Positions 36,683 through 46,989 are shown, numbered from the stretch's first letter. The stretch: DNA of 64,000 nt from Tremella fuciformis (GCA_032768795.1 CP136490.1:6200001-6264000); one strand, 5' to 3'. Notes: a model not told the origin generated them from the sequence alone. Numbers and translations: made by a program.

Positions 36683-37072
36683 ATGTTCCACATATACAGT
36701 ACGATTGGAGATCAGAAGCATCAAAAGATCGTGGTTGCAGATTCGTTTCCCAATTGTGGGCGAGAAATTGTCTGTACTTTGGTCTATTCGATATATCTTA
36801 AGGCCTTTCTGGAAGAGCAGCTCTCAGCAAAAGTAACACCCTCTCTCGCCGGTAGAGCGTCAATGGTGGTACCGAGCCTCTCCAATCGCAGATTGGAAAT
36901 CGAAGTAGAGCGAAAAGGAGGCTCCCACCAGGTCAACTCAGTCTTTGCCGCTGAAGGTCTTCATAACATTGCCCGTCTGCACACCTATCAAAGAACCCAC
37001 AGACAGAAAAACGGCTCGTACTGTGTTAGATCATGGGCTCTGAACTCTTCAACAAAGCAAGAGAGAAGCTAA
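36683..37072 (+). pseudogene. Possible degenerate copy of the orphan family
   Basis: A 129-codon ORF whose middle part (RRLEIEVERKGG followed by NSVFAAEGLHNIARL) resembles the N-terminal block of the family, where a beta-like segment is followed by a helix (compare AEGFVDTLMAL in the third gene). None of the later landmarks follow and the ORF overlaps the start of the next intact gene in another frame. I read it as a truncated relic; the resemblance is weak and by eye. Confidence 0.3.
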
Positions 37073-38244
37073 GGATCGCCCGAACGCACGGGACCAAAAC
37101 TTCCAAGTCGCAATCCTCCGAAGATGGGCCCGAACAAGCCTCGAGTTCTCGAACAGATCAGACCATTCATCTAGAGCAAGCGAGCGGCTCCGAAAGCAGC
37201 GATGAGGCATATTACGAGTCTATGACGGGCGATCCACAGGCTGAAGATACTGATCATGAGCCAAAGCCACTCGCAGACACTCCTGCTGACTGGAATTGGC
37301 GCTGCGCTCATTCGAAGCCCGAAGGTTCGAGACTCGAAAGCATAAGGCATCCGGCCAGCTGGCGAGACCTCCCTTTGAAGGAGTGGGGAATGACCATGGA
37401 GACGACGACTGGGCGCCATGAAGTAGGCTTCATGCTTGCCGCCATGTCTGATACCCTCGGTGAGCAGACTCTAGAGCAACGCACGCACTACTTTTTGGAC
37501 CCAGAACTTCCGCGGACAGTCTTCGCGTGCCGCATAGGCAACTTTCGCCAGTCCGACGTCAACAAACCCACGCTGGATTTCAAACCGTTTATGTTTGATG
37601 ATCCCGCTAGTGAGCCTCCAAAGAAGGAGGAGCCGTCAAGCTTGGGGGCGATGCAAAATAGCGACGCTATATCTCCAGTGGTAAATAGCATCAGATACGA
37701 TCTAGGAGAGGTCACGGAGACACCCGACAGCGAGTTACAAGGGTACATGACCTTTGCTATGATCAACACAACTACTGCCAGCGTGCCAGCCGTGCGAAAA
37801 ATCGCTACATACTCCGTTGGACCCTTCAAGCGACGTCTGTTACCAAACGAATCCCACGACACACACACTCTAACTGCTTATTGCTGCGCAAGTTTGGAGG
37901 CATGCTTGAAAAGACCAATAGAGGAGTATCATGAGACTCGCGGATGCTATGTGTACCCGGTAGAGGGGCTTACTCCGCAGATATACCATCAACCTTCTCA
38001 GAAACTGTGTAGCAAGCTTTACACTGCGTGGAATTGGGTTCTTCATGAGATTTTCTCCACGCCGACGGCCACCCAGGATCGACCACCGAATGAGGCGAAT
38101 CTGGTCGTCTCAGAGGTCCCGGACGCTTGCCCAAGCGTCCCGAGCGACTATCCATGGGAAGAGCAACAGTTGAGATGGATCGACGGTCCCGACAAGCATA
38201 TCTTAGCAGCACAGGCCTTGACTCCTGAGGACATTTGGAAGTGA
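37033..38244 (+). CDS. Orphan tandem-family gene 2 (intronless)
   Basis: Single-exon, 403 aa. The first 90 residues are a charged, Ser/Glu-rich disordered leader absent from gene 1. The shared region starts at DLPLKEWGMTME (about 116) and continues with RHEVGFMLAAM, LPRTVFACRIGN, YMTFAMINTTTASVP, GCYVYPVEGLTPQ and SQKLCSKLYTAWNWVLHEIF, then a Trp-containing tail WRIDGP-like region (RWIDGPDKHI). No signal peptide, TM segment or catalytic motif recognised. It lies in the same orientation as its relatives with about 700 bp on each side. As with gene 1, codon use and intron absence set it apart from neighbouring housekeeping genes. Confidence 0.68.
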   Translation: MGSELFNKAREKLRIARTHGTKTSKSQSSEDGPEQASSSRTDQTIHLEQASGSESSDEAYYESMTGDPQAEDTDHEPKPLADTPADWNWRCAHSKPEGSRLESIRHPASWRDLPLKEWGMTMETTTGRHEVGFMLAAMSDTLGEQTLEQRTHYFLDPELPRTVFACRIGNFRQSDVNKPTLDFKPFMFDDPASEPPKKEEPSSLGAMQNSDAISPVVNSIRYDLGEVTETPDSELQGYMTFAMINTTTASVPAVRKIATYSVGPFKRRLLPNESHDTHTLTAYCCASLEACLKRPIEEYHETRGCYVYPVEGLTPQIYHQPSQKLCSKLYTAWNWVLHEIFSTPTATQDRPPNEANLVVSEVPDACPSVPSDYPWEEQQLRWIDGPDKHILAAQALTPEDIWK

Positions 38245-38289
38245 ATGACACCACATCACGGTGTGAAAGTATCTCGAATCACTATATAC

Positions 38290-38664
38290 ATGTACAGTAC
38301 TGTACATATGCATGCGATAAGCACTGCATACAGTTTCTTCACTGCTTCGAGCTTGCAGATCACAGTTGATAACCAGTTCTACTTGACCGCGGGCTTCTTG
38401 GAGACCGTCCATGCGGTCCTAATCCATCGGTCCGGTTACGGGAACGCACATCGCCTCGTTCCTTCAATATCAATGACGTTCGATGGGGTCTGGCTGAGGA
38501 CTGTGAGACCCAATTGGCCCTACGGCCGCGCTTCAAGCCGCCATAAATATGAGATTCAGACGTTTTTTGACGAAGCGAACCTTCTGAGGAAGAAGGATCA
38601 ACGTCCCCACCTCAAAGACAAACGAGCCGGGGATCAAGCGTCTCTTCGTCGTAGGATCTACTAG
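38290..38664 (+). pseudogene. Possible second degenerate copy of the orphan family
   Basis: An open stretch of about 120 codons with SSLQITVDNQFYLTAGFLET, which lines up by eye with the strand-then-helix block of the third gene (VDLWVQSPDAFYEAEGFVDT), followed by HRLVPSISMTFDGVWLR. The later landmarks are missing and there is no good start context. Treated as a relic. Confidence 0.3.
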
Positions 38665-38737
38665 CATTTGCCAATGATACACGACTTTTCACCGTTGCCT
38701 CAAAGAATAACTGCCACCGTGATTCTGTCCGACAGAC

Positions 38738-39693
38738 ATGTTGGAAATCTATCGTCGATGTCGGGAAAAAGTACCTTCCCACATGTCGCAGAAGAAGTTG
38801 GACTTGCTGTCGCGCGCCGTCTACATAACGGCCAGAAAACATCCTTCTACTTTTCAAGTCACATTTGATGCTTACCATCCGGCGCCTAAAACACCTATCC
38901 GCTGTCCTACGCCCTCCATGTCTGAAGTCGGGGATTTGTCCCTTGAAGGTTTGATCTTGACGAGTGACCTCAACGACATCCCGGTCGACCTATGGGTCCA
39001 GTCACCCGACGCTTTCTATGAAGCGGAGGGATTCGTCGACACACTGATGGCTTTATGCGCGGGACCTTCCGGTCCTCGCTCAGTCCGATCCGCCTTCTTC
39101 ATCTCTCACCGATCCCTCGCCTCGTCCTGATTGTGTCCTACAACATCCTCCACACCGTACCTGAGAGTGAGGCAGGGGGATCCGAGCCGCCGTCTGAATA
39201 TGAGAGATGGCAATCGGCGATGATTTGTAGCATAAAGGCGAGTGGCCGACATCACGTCAAGATGGCCAAGTATCATTCGGATCGATATGGGGGCAGAGCA
39301 ACACTCAAACATTTCGAGGCAACTGTGGTGACAGAATGCCTACAAAGGTCGTTGCTCTTGTACCGCTACAAACCAATCCAAGATATCTCAGCATCGGAAA
39401 TGCTCATCATCCCCTCGGAAGATGTTTCACAGAACACGCGGCCACAGTTGACGGCTTCGGGCTCTCTCAGGCTGAGCAGGATCTTGCTTCACATCGTCGA
39501 TTTGGCTTCAGCCGCACTTTGGCGGTCATTGATCACGACGAGCCATCGGAAGCCTGAGAAGCTAACGCCGATACTGCAAATGCAAATGATAAGCGTTGTC
39601 AATCTCTCCAGCATGAACCCTATCAGCATCTTGACATGGAAATACCAAGACGTTGAGGAGACCGATCTGGCGGGTGACCACATAATCCAGTAA
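38738..39693 (+). pseudogene. Orphan tandem-family gene 3, frameshifted
   Basis: The family landmarks are split between two frames. Frame A (38738-39130) holds LNDIPVDLWVQSPD and AEGFVDTLMALCAG; frame B (39055-39693) holds IPRLVLIVSYN, the equivalent of LPRTVFACRI in gene 2, then SEMLIIPSEDVSQN and SRILLHIVDLASAALW. The change of frame must occur at about 39055-39130. No intron of the usual 40-50 nt size with GT-AG ends fits there, so a frameshift mutation is the simplest reading and the copy is probably dead, or recently broken since the rest is open. The first Met could be 38738 or 38918 (MSEVGDLSLEG). Confidence 0.5.
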
Positions 39694-39970
39694 AGTAGCA
39701 ACAATTGATGCTGTCCCGCCAGCTTATTGAAGGAGCCCCCTCAGGTGTTGGAAGCAAAAGATTCCTGACTGACGTATCCTACCCTCAGCTGAACGAGGCC
39801 AGAGGCCAATCCCTTGGCTCCTAAAGGCAAACTCGGAGGTAGCGCCTGTGTCTAGTGCTGAGAGTCCCCATTTTATATGTATACCTCTCGTGCTATGCAG
39901 GCCCTGTCTGCTCTGTACGTGCCACACTCCCCATCCGCCACAAATGCCAGAGGTTTCCGGCGGAAAGGGT

Positions 39971-40087
39971 TGTCGATAGAATCGGAGATAGGGATATCGG
40001 GTATAAGGCAATTCAAACAATCCCGTAGCTACCTACATTACTCGCGTCTCATAGAAAGAGTATGCGAGCGTCTTTCGACATCCGACA
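39971..40087 (+). repeat. Copia 5' LTR (117 bp)
   Basis: Same sequence as 51131-51247, with short terminal inverted repeats tgtcg/cgaca. It contains no obvious TATA box, and is very short for an LTR. Confidence 0.95.
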
Positions 40088-40870
40088 GATTAACAGTCGA
40101 TAGCACCACCGCTCCCGCCAGCCTCGAGACTGCGACCACACGGCACGCAACACTCGTCTCGACAAAGCGCCGTCACGGTGCAGTGGTTTAGACACCTGTG
40201 TTTTTGCACATGAAGTGGGGAGGCGCCAGTGAAGTATCGGACCGCCCCATGGATTGCCCTTGCCTCTGACCTCACCCGTCACGCATTGAACACAGTCACG
40301 ACCACCACGCCTGCAGACGGAGGATCTCAGGTGAAGAGCGCCACATCCAGTGAATTTCCGGATGAACCTCTTCACAAACCACTGAGTGATCCCGCCTCGC
40401 ATCCAAGGCAACCCGACAGGCTGCTTCACCGCTCTCTCTCTCGACCGTCATTGCGACCGTCATCCCAGAGGAGACGTCAGCAAGCACAGCAAGCACAGCA
40501 ACAGCACGGCACACGGAACACGCCAGATCACCACGACACTTGGCCGCTACGCTCTCACCGGATTGCGACACACCTCTCACGGTAGCAACACTCGGCAGCT
40601 CAGCACTTCGGACCGTCTACGCTTCTACGCTTCACCTCCTTGCCTGTCACCACCTCGGACCTCGCCTTTGGCTCGTCCTCATTCAGCCGTCAGCTTGCTG
40701 CGGTGCAGACGTCATTCCTGTGACGCATACCTACTGGCACGCAACTCTGCGGTCAGTAGACGGAAATCCGGACCACCCGGTGGCCTATCACTGCGCTGCA
40801 TATAGGCCTCGCGCTCGCTAAGTCCTCTCATTACGTCTATCCTGTGACTTAGTTGAGCTACGCTAAAATC
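40088..40870 (+). other. Copia 5' leader
   Basis: 783 bp between LTR and gag ATG. The primer-binding site should start right after 40087 (gattaacagtcgatagc); I cannot match it to a tRNA 3' end by eye. No gene here. Confidence 0.5.
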
Positions 40871-41743
40871 ATGTCCGAGAACGACTCTCTCTCCTCCATC
40901 AACAAACTTGTCCCCACTCTCACCGGCCTCGACACTTTCCTCCGCTGGCAACGGGCTGTACGCCTTGTCCTACTCGACAAAGGTGCTATCAGCAACCTCA
41001 CCGCCACGGAGACGGAACCCTTCCGTCGTGCAGTCAACCTTACCATCCCTGGTGACACGCACATTGTCAGGCCGCCTGGCAGCTTTGCCGGAGAGTCTCC
41101 TCCCGACGCCACCAACTCCTCCACCAACGCGGCCCTCACCAATGCTCAAAGGACGCTGTGGGATGCATGGGCGGCAAAGGAGAGAAAGGCACGGGTGACG
41201 CTCCTGCTCACCGTGTCTGAAGGGATTGCAGGACAAGTGGAGCATCTCTGGTCGGCAAACGACATTTGGACTCGCATTACGGCTACGCATCAGATCCGCA
41301 CGTCCACCCGTCGCAACGCCATCAACAACCAGATCTCCCTCCTTCACCTTCCCGACAAGGCCTCGTACTCTCAGATGATCCAGCATCTTGAGAAGTTCAC
41401 CACCCTCATCTCCGAAGGCATCGGCGCTGGTCTTCTCTTCACCGACCAAGATCAGACCGAGAAGTTCCTTCTCACCTTCGGCGATGACTTCGAATCCTTC
41501 CGCATCAACTGGGACCTCCGACCTGATGAGCAACGCTCATGGGAATCCCTCGTCTCCGCCTACCGCAGCATTGCCGACTCCCGTCACCTCCGAGAAAAGC
41601 TCAGTGACGCTGTTGAGGCTGGCGTCAACGCTGTCATTGCCAGCAAAGACGCCGTAAGGCAAACTGGCAACAGCGGACAAGGGGGTCAAAGTGCCAACAG
41701 AGGAGGACATCCGAAGCAAGGTGGTTCGAACAAGAAGGTCAAG
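40871..41743 (+). CDS. Copia gag, 5' part of split gag-pol ORF
   Basis: 291 codons from ATG 40871 (MSENDSLSSINK) to the gypsy insertion point. It shows the UBN2/gag-like pattern LTGLDTFLRWQRAV, LWSANDIWTRI and LTFGDDFESFRINWD and ends in a Gly/Gln/Asn-rich basic linker just before where the zinc knuckle should be. As it stands the frame continues into the gypsy LTR and stops at 41887, so the protein loses its zinc knuckle and all of pol. Confidence 0.9.
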
Positions 41744-42335
41744 TGTTACGACCGAGACCTAGGGGGTGACAAGCCCTGGGTCCAGTGGACGACGAAGACT
41801 GATAACGAAGTGAAGTCGCAAAGGTGGACGGACGATGATGATAGGTTCGACTCTTTACGTAAGTGCGCGAGAGCGCGAGTCACCTAGACGAAGATTGTGA
41901 GAGTAACTTATGGGATGTAACTTATGGGATGTAACTTATGGGATGTAACTTATGGGATGTAACTTATGGGATGTAACTTATGGGATGTAACTTATGATAA
42001 TTCATCGACGAAGAAGGCTCCTACGTACTCAGAGGGGGGGTATATATCCTTCTTTGTCTCTCCGATTTGCCACCCAGCTGCTTACTAAGCAGTTTTCCTG
42101 TATCCAATATAAGGTGGAGGCTTTGTAAGCATTTGCCACTCAGTTGGATAAATAGCCAACAGCTGCTGAGTAAGCAGGTGGAGGCTTACAAATCACCTTG
42201 GAGCATTCTCCAGGATTTGCCACTCGCTTATTAAGCAAGGTAGCCTATGATGTGTATATCCTATCTATTCTGATAACGTTTCCCTGATGTGTAATAATTC
42301 CTCTGATAAGGTCCTTCGTGTACAGGTACGTAACA
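41744..42335 (-). repeat. Gypsy 3' LTR (592 bp, six 14-bp repeats)
   Basis: Matches 46990-47539 throughout except for the copy number of ggatgtaacttatg, of which there are six here (about 41911-41996). It also has a directly repeated aagcag / ggtggaggctt pattern. Confidence 0.92.
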
Positions 42336-42347
42336 GTCGCCCCACCT

Positions 42348-45300
42348 CTATCCGGGTGAGCTCCTGCGAACCATATTTACCTGTTCCTTGTCATTTTTCT
42401 TTCTGCTCTGTTCTTGCCGATAGTTTTGAAGTAAGTGAGACGCGTTTTGAAGGTGTGAAGGGGGTTCCCATGTGTCATCCTGCGGGCCGTAGCCTTTCCA
42501 GCGTATAAGGAATCGTTCGGGTTCTCGAAACCGTTTGTTGACCTTATGATCTAGAATTGCTTCGACTTCGTACTCTGTGTTGTTGTTGACTTCCACGCTG
42601 GGCGGTGGTGGTTGAGTACGAGAAGGTATAGTGTTTGTACTGTATGGCTCCAGTAATGAGACATGGAACACATTGTGTATCGCGATTGTCGAAGGTAAGT
42701 CCAGTGCAAATGCGTGCGAGGATACTTTGCGTAGTATCGTGAAGGGACCAAAGTATTTGTGGTCGAGCTTCTTCATGGGGCGTATCGTCTTGATGTTTCG
42801 AGCGTCTAGCCATACTTTATCTCCTACTTTGAAGTCTGGTGCTTCTTGTCGCTCCTTATTGGCGTGCCGTGTTGTGCGCTCGATTGATATCGTAATCGTT
42901 TTGCGTAACCATTCATGCAGTTCACTCAGCTCTGCTACAAAGGGTGTAGCATCTGAGACGTCAATGTCTGTCGATGGCGTAAAGTCTGACGCAGGGTTGT
43001 AACCATAGTTTGCAAAGAAGGGTGAGATCGTAGTTGTTGAGTGTGGCGTATTGTTGTAAGCAAACTCTGCTAGTGGTAACCAGCGAGTCCAGTCGTCCTG
43101 CTTATGATTTGTGAAGAGTCGTAGGTATTGTTCAAGTGATTGATTCACGCGCTCTGTCTGACCGTCTGTCTGAGGGTGATAAGCCGTGCTGAAGTTCAAC
43201 TTGATTCGTAATAGGTCTGCGAGTGACCTCCAAAAGCGAGAGGTGAATTCTGATCCTCTATCGCTGACGATGTTGTTCGGTAAACCATGTTTTGAGAATA
43301 CGTGCACGAGGTAATGCTCTGCAATATCCTCTGCCGTGACTGATGTCGATGACGGGATGAAGATAGCCATCTTTGTGAGTCGATCTACAATGACCAGGAT
43401 AGCATTGTAATCGTTTGAAGTCGGAAGTTGTTCGATGAAGTCCATCGATATCGAAGACCAAGGGTAAGGAGGTACTGGAAGAGGTTTCAACATGCCGTAG
43501 GGCTTATGTCTGCGTGACTTAGTACGTTGACAGAGATCACACGTCTTGACAAAGTCGTGAATGTCTGCCTTCATCTTTGGCCACCAAAACTGCCTGCGTA
43601 TAAGTTGATACGTCTTACGTTGACCTGGGTGTCCAGCTGATGGTCGATCATGACTTGCTTGCATGACTTCAAGGCGTATTTCAGCTGGGACATACAGTAC
43701 TCCATGATAGAGTAGTGCGCCATCCTCTGCTTTCTCTAGGCCTTTAATGTCTGTCGTGTCGCCTTGCTGAGACCGTAAAACTGAGTTCCAAAGTGTCGAT
43801 GTGACCGTAGAAGAGTGCAACGCTGCTGCAGCAAGATGATGAGGCTTTAGCAGTTGCTGAAAATTATGCGGGTTTGCCTCGACCGTGAGGCTCGAACCCT
43901 TGACAAGCGGATGATAATCTGGTCTACGCGTGAGGGCGTCTGGTTTGCCTCCATGCGTTCCAGGACGATATTGTATCTTGAAATTGAAGTCGCTGATGAA
44001 AAGGCTCCAGCGAGCCTGCCGACGATTGAGCTGCTTCGAAGACATGAAGTACTCAAGACTGCGGTGGTCGGTCAGCACTGAAATAGGAATCTCTGTTCCT
44101 TCGAGATAGTGTCGCCATTCTCGGAATGATTCAATGATTGCAAGCATTTCCTTGTCGTGAATCTCATAATTGAGTTCAGCTGGGGTCATCTTGCGCGAAA
44201 AGAATGCGACGGGTTGCAGGTTGCCTTGATCGTTAGGCTGAGAGAGAATACCTGCCATAGCGTAATCGGAAGCATCGGTTTCCAATGTCGATGGTCGAGT
44301 AGGATCGAAATGACGAAGCATTGCTGCCGACTTGAAGGCATCTTTCAGTGCGTCAAAGGACATCTGGGTCTCTTTGGTCCACGCAAACGGAAGATCTTTC
44401 TTAGTCAAGGCTGTCAATGGTGAGACGATCCTCGAATAGTCTTTGATAAAGCGTCGATAGAAATTGGCAAAGCCTAAGAAGACTCGAACGTCGTGAACGT
44501 TCTTAGGTTCTGGCCACGTAAGAATGGAGTCGATTTTCTTGTCGTCCATTATGATGCCGTTAGGCTTGACAACAACACCTAGGAATTCCACTTGCTCCTT
44601 GTGAAATTCGCACTTCTCTGCCTTTGCGTAAAGGCCAACTTGGCGTAAGCGGTCTAAGACCTGCTTAACGTGAGACTTGTGCTCCTCTAGGTTTGTCGAG
44701 AAAATTAGGATATCGTCGAGATAGATGATAATGAATCGATCAAGCATATCCTTGAAGTTGTGGTTCATAAGATGTTGGAATGAAGCTGGCGCGTTTGTAA
44801 GGCCAAAAGGCATGACGAGGTATTCGTAATGACCGTATCGAGTTCGGAAGGCGGTCTTCCACTCGTCACCTTCTGCAATGCGAAGTAGGTTGTAAGCGCC
44901 TCGAAGGTCAATCTTAGTAAAGATTGTTGCGTGTCGTAGTCGATCGAGTAGTTCCGGTATGAGAGGTAAGGGATAGCGGTTCTTGATTGTTTTCGAGTTG
45001 AGGTCTCTGTAATCTACGCACAGGCGTAGGGAGAGATCTTTCTTTTTGACAAATAAGATAGGAGATCCTGCGGGGGATTCAGAAGGTCGAATGAACCCTT
45101 TCTCAAGGTTCTCGTCGATGTAATCTCGTAAAGCCTTAAGCTCTACTTCTGATAGCTGATAAATGCGACCATGACTTGGCACTGCCCCTTCCTTTAAGGG
45201 AATGTGGTGGTCGTATGATCGATGCGGAGGTAACTTGTCTGCGTTTGTTTTGCTGAAGACATCAAGGTAACTGTGATATTCGAGAGGTATCAACTCCTTG

Positions 45301-45749
45301 TCGCTTGAAGCGAGTTGAACCATTGCTGCAATGTGACCTGAACCTCCTCGAGGTGAAAGCGTAAGTGAGGTCCAGTCAATATTAGGGTTGTTTGAGTGCA
45401 GCCAAGGTAATCCTAGGACGATGGGTTGAGGGCTGTGATCGATAACGTGAAGTATCGTTTTTGTTGAAGCGAAGTCGTCTATCTGTAGGTTGGCAGACAC
45501 ATATTCTCTTATCTTGTTTGTTCGAGCCTCTTTGCCATCAAAGAGCTCTAAGTCTTGAGGTATATCGAGTTTCTTCTTCTCTAATTGCAGTCGTTTCACA
45601 AGAGTTGAATTAATGAAGTTCAGAGTCGATCCGGAGTCGATCATAGCAACATGTTTTTGCGATTTTGAGTTTTCAAAGCTGACTGAGGTTAGTAGAGGTG
45701 TTAGTATCTTGTTAGTATCTTGTTGCCTAGGCTTTAGGCGCAACAGCAC
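42348..45749 (-). CDS. Gypsy pol: protease, RT, RNase H, integrase, chromodomain
   Basis: An unbroken frame of 1133 codons. Protease active site IDSGSTLNF; reverse transcriptase FTKIDLRGAYNLLRI and IIYLDDILIFS (YLDD); RNase H TLETDASDYAMAGILSQ; integrase zinc finger (H...H, CDLCQ), DFIEQLP, VSDRGSEFTS and HPQTDGQTERVNQSLEQ; then a C-terminal chromodomain EYEVEAILDH and FLIRWKGYGPQDDTWEP. The order protease-RT-RNase H-integrase is gypsy type. The annotated first codon is GTG overlapping the gag stop; the frame is open upstream of it, so expression by a -1 shift from gag or by reinitiation is likely. All catalytic residues I can check are present. Confidence 0.95.
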   Translation of the reverse strand: MLLRLKPRQQDTNKILTPLLTSVSFENSKSQKHVAMIDSGSTLNFINSTLVKRLQLEKKKLDIPQDLELFDGKEARTNKIREYVSANLQIDDFASTKTILHVIDHSPQPIVLGLPWLHSNNPNIDWTSLTLSPRGGSGHIAAMVQLASSDKELIPLEYHSYLDVFSKTNADKLPPHRSYDHHIPLKEGAVPSHGRIYQLSEVELKALRDYIDENLEKGFIRPSESPAGSPILFVKKKDLSLRLCVDYRDLNSKTIKNRYPLPLIPELLDRLRHATIFTKIDLRGAYNLLRIAEGDEWKTAFRTRYGHYEYLVMPFGLTNAPASFQHLMNHNFKDMLDRFIIIYLDDILIFSTNLEEHKSHVKQVLDRLRQVGLYAKAEKCEFHKEQVEFLGVVVKPNGIIMDDKKIDSILTWPEPKNVHDVRVFLGFANFYRRFIKDYSRIVSPLTALTKKDLPFAWTKETQMSFDALKDAFKSAAMLRHFDPTRPSTLETDASDYAMAGILSQPNDQGNLQPVAFFSRKMTPAELNYEIHDKEMLAIIESFREWRHYLEGTEIPISVLTDHRSLEYFMSSKQLNRRQARWSLFISDFNFKIQYRPGTHGGKPDALTRRPDYHPLVKGSSLTVEANPHNFQQLLKPHHLAAAALHSSTVTSTLWNSVLRSQQGDTTDIKGLEKAEDGALLYHGVLYVPAEIRLEVMQASHDRPSAGHPGQRKTYQLIRRQFWWPKMKADIHDFVKTCDLCQRTKSRRHKPYGMLKPLPVPPYPWSSISMDFIEQLPTSNDYNAILVIVDRLTKMAIFIPSSTSVTAEDIAEHYLVHVFSKHGLPNNIVSDRGSEFTSRFWRSLADLLRIKLNFSTAYHPQTDGQTERVNQSLEQYLRLFTNHKQDDWTRWLPLAEFAYNNTPHSTTTISPFFANYGYNPASDFTPSTDIDVSDATPFVAELSELHEWLRKTITISIERTTRHANKERQEAPDFKVGDKVWLDARNIKTIRPMKKLDHKYFGPFTILRKVSSHAFALDLPSTIAIHNVFHVSLLEPYSTNTIPSRTQPPPPSVEVNNNTEYEVEAILDHKVNKRFREPERFLIRWKGYGPQDDTWEPPSHLQNASHLLQNYRQEQSRKKNDKEQVNMVRRSSPG

Positions 45750-46822
45750 TAGGGCTTCTTTGCGTCGCTGTGCGCCCCTCCTTTTACATCTCGTGAGGAC
45801 GGGGTCGCAGGCGCGCTGACATTGCCGATAACCGCATTAGCAGTCGCAGCTGGCGTACGTGTAGCAACATGAGACTTTGGACAATCCTTTATCTTGTGGC
45901 CCATATCGCCACAGTAAAGACAAGCGCCTCTCTCTTGACGCTTCTTATACTCATCAGGTAGAAGACGACCTGATCGAGTCAGAGGCAAAGGTTTAATGTC
46001 CGGCAAGGGCTTGAAATTGGTAGCACCTGTGTTGTTAGTAGGGCGAACTGGTTGAGGGCGTGTCCCAACGAGAGGTCGAGGTGCAGAAGCAGCATAGCTC
46101 TGAGGGACAATGAAATCGCCTCGTTCCAGACGCCTTTCAAAAAGACGATTGTCGATGCGAATAGTTGTAGCAATAAGATCCTCAAGGTCTGAGGGTCTCC
46201 CAATGCGAGCAAGCTCATCCTTAATGTTGTCACGCAGGCCACGATAGAACTGTGCAGCCAGTGCGTGATCATCCCAGTCAAGGAGAGCCGCAAATCGACG
46301 GAAGTCAGTGATATAGGCTGAAGCAGACGTCCTCTGCCGAAGAGCAAAGAGGTTACGTTCAGCAGTTGCCTTCTCGTCTGGGTCGCCAAATACACTCTTA
46401 AGCTCCTTACAGAAGGCAGGGAAGTTGTCCAACCAATCAGGACGGTCTTCACCTTGCTTAAGGGCGTATGGCTGAAACCATAGGAAAGCAGTGTCACGTA
46501 AGAACGTGGCCGCATAGCCTACCTTCAAGGTGTCATTAGGAAAGCGAGATGACTGAAGGTTGACGACCATGGTTACCTGTGTGAGGAAGGTAGTGAGCCG
46601 GTTACGTTGGCCTGTGAAGAATTCAGGCGAAGCGACCTTAGGCTCAAGTATCTTTTGCAAGCGTTCAACAGGTTGAGGAGTTGCTGAGTTGTCGCGAGGT
46701 TGAGCAAGTTCTGTGATCCTGTGGTTAGCTTCTGCAAGCGAGATACTTAGGTCATTGTTGGTCTCAAGCAACTGTTGAAGGCTGTTCTCGAGCGCTTCAA
46801 TACGTTCAGCTTGAGTGGGCAT
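45749..46822 (-). CDS. Gypsy gag with CCHC zinc knuckle
   Basis: 357 aa. The N-terminal helix ERIEALENSLQQLLETNND suggests a coiled coil, followed by a retrotransposon-gag core (FLRDTAFLWFQPYAL, FRRFAALLDWDDHALAAQFY) and the knuckle CLYCGDMGHKIKDC (CX2CX4HX4C). The TAG stop at 45749-45751 overlaps the pol frame. Confidence 0.93.
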   Translation of the reverse strand: MPTQAERIEALENSLQQLLETNNDLSISLAEANHRITELAQPRDNSATPQPVERLQKILEPKVASPEFFTGQRNRLTTFLTQVTMVVNLQSSRFPNDTLKVGYAATFLRDTAFLWFQPYALKQGEDRPDWLDNFPAFCKELKSVFGDPDEKATAERNLFALRQRTSASAYITDFRRFAALLDWDDHALAAQFYRGLRDNIKDELARIGRPSDLEDLIATTIRIDNRLFERRLERGDFIVPQSYAASAPRPLVGTRPQPVRPTNNTGATNFKPLPDIKPLPLTRSGRLLPDEYKKRQERGACLYCGDMGHKIKDCPKSHVATRTPAATANAVIGNVSAPATPSSRDVKGGAHSDAKKP

Positions 46823-46974
46823 AATGAACTTCGAGTTATTCGAAGATAAGTCGAAGGGTAGTCACTGAGGACTCGTGAAGTAGTCGATAACGACTCGTAA
46901 ATCTGTCGAGCTGCAGAAAGGCAGTCGATAAAGGACAAAGGACACTACAGGTGAAGTCCACCTTTACGCAGTGG

Positions 46975-46987
46975 GTCGATGAATTAT
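46975..46987 (-). other. Candidate self-priming primer-binding site of the gypsy element
   Basis: In element sense, 2 nt after the 5' LTR lies ataattcatcgac. Its reverse complement gtcgatgaattat occurs inside the LTR (plus-strand 47201-47213 and 41997-42009). Thirteen contiguous base pairs between the PBS and an LTR segment is the arrangement of Tf1/sushi-type self-primed elements, where the 5' end of the RNA rather than a tRNA primes minus-strand synthesis. Confidence 0.65.
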
Positions 46988-46989
46988 AC

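Noticed and set aside
41905..41997. Regular 14-bp direct repeats as a possible CRISPR-like array
   Set aside because: Units are contiguous without spacers, lie in an LTR, and the genome is eukaryotic.
43885..43925. tRNA T-arm-like string (gggttcgagcc on the minus strand)
   Set aside because: Lies inside the intact gypsy pol frame and has no acceptor stem or anticodon arm around it.
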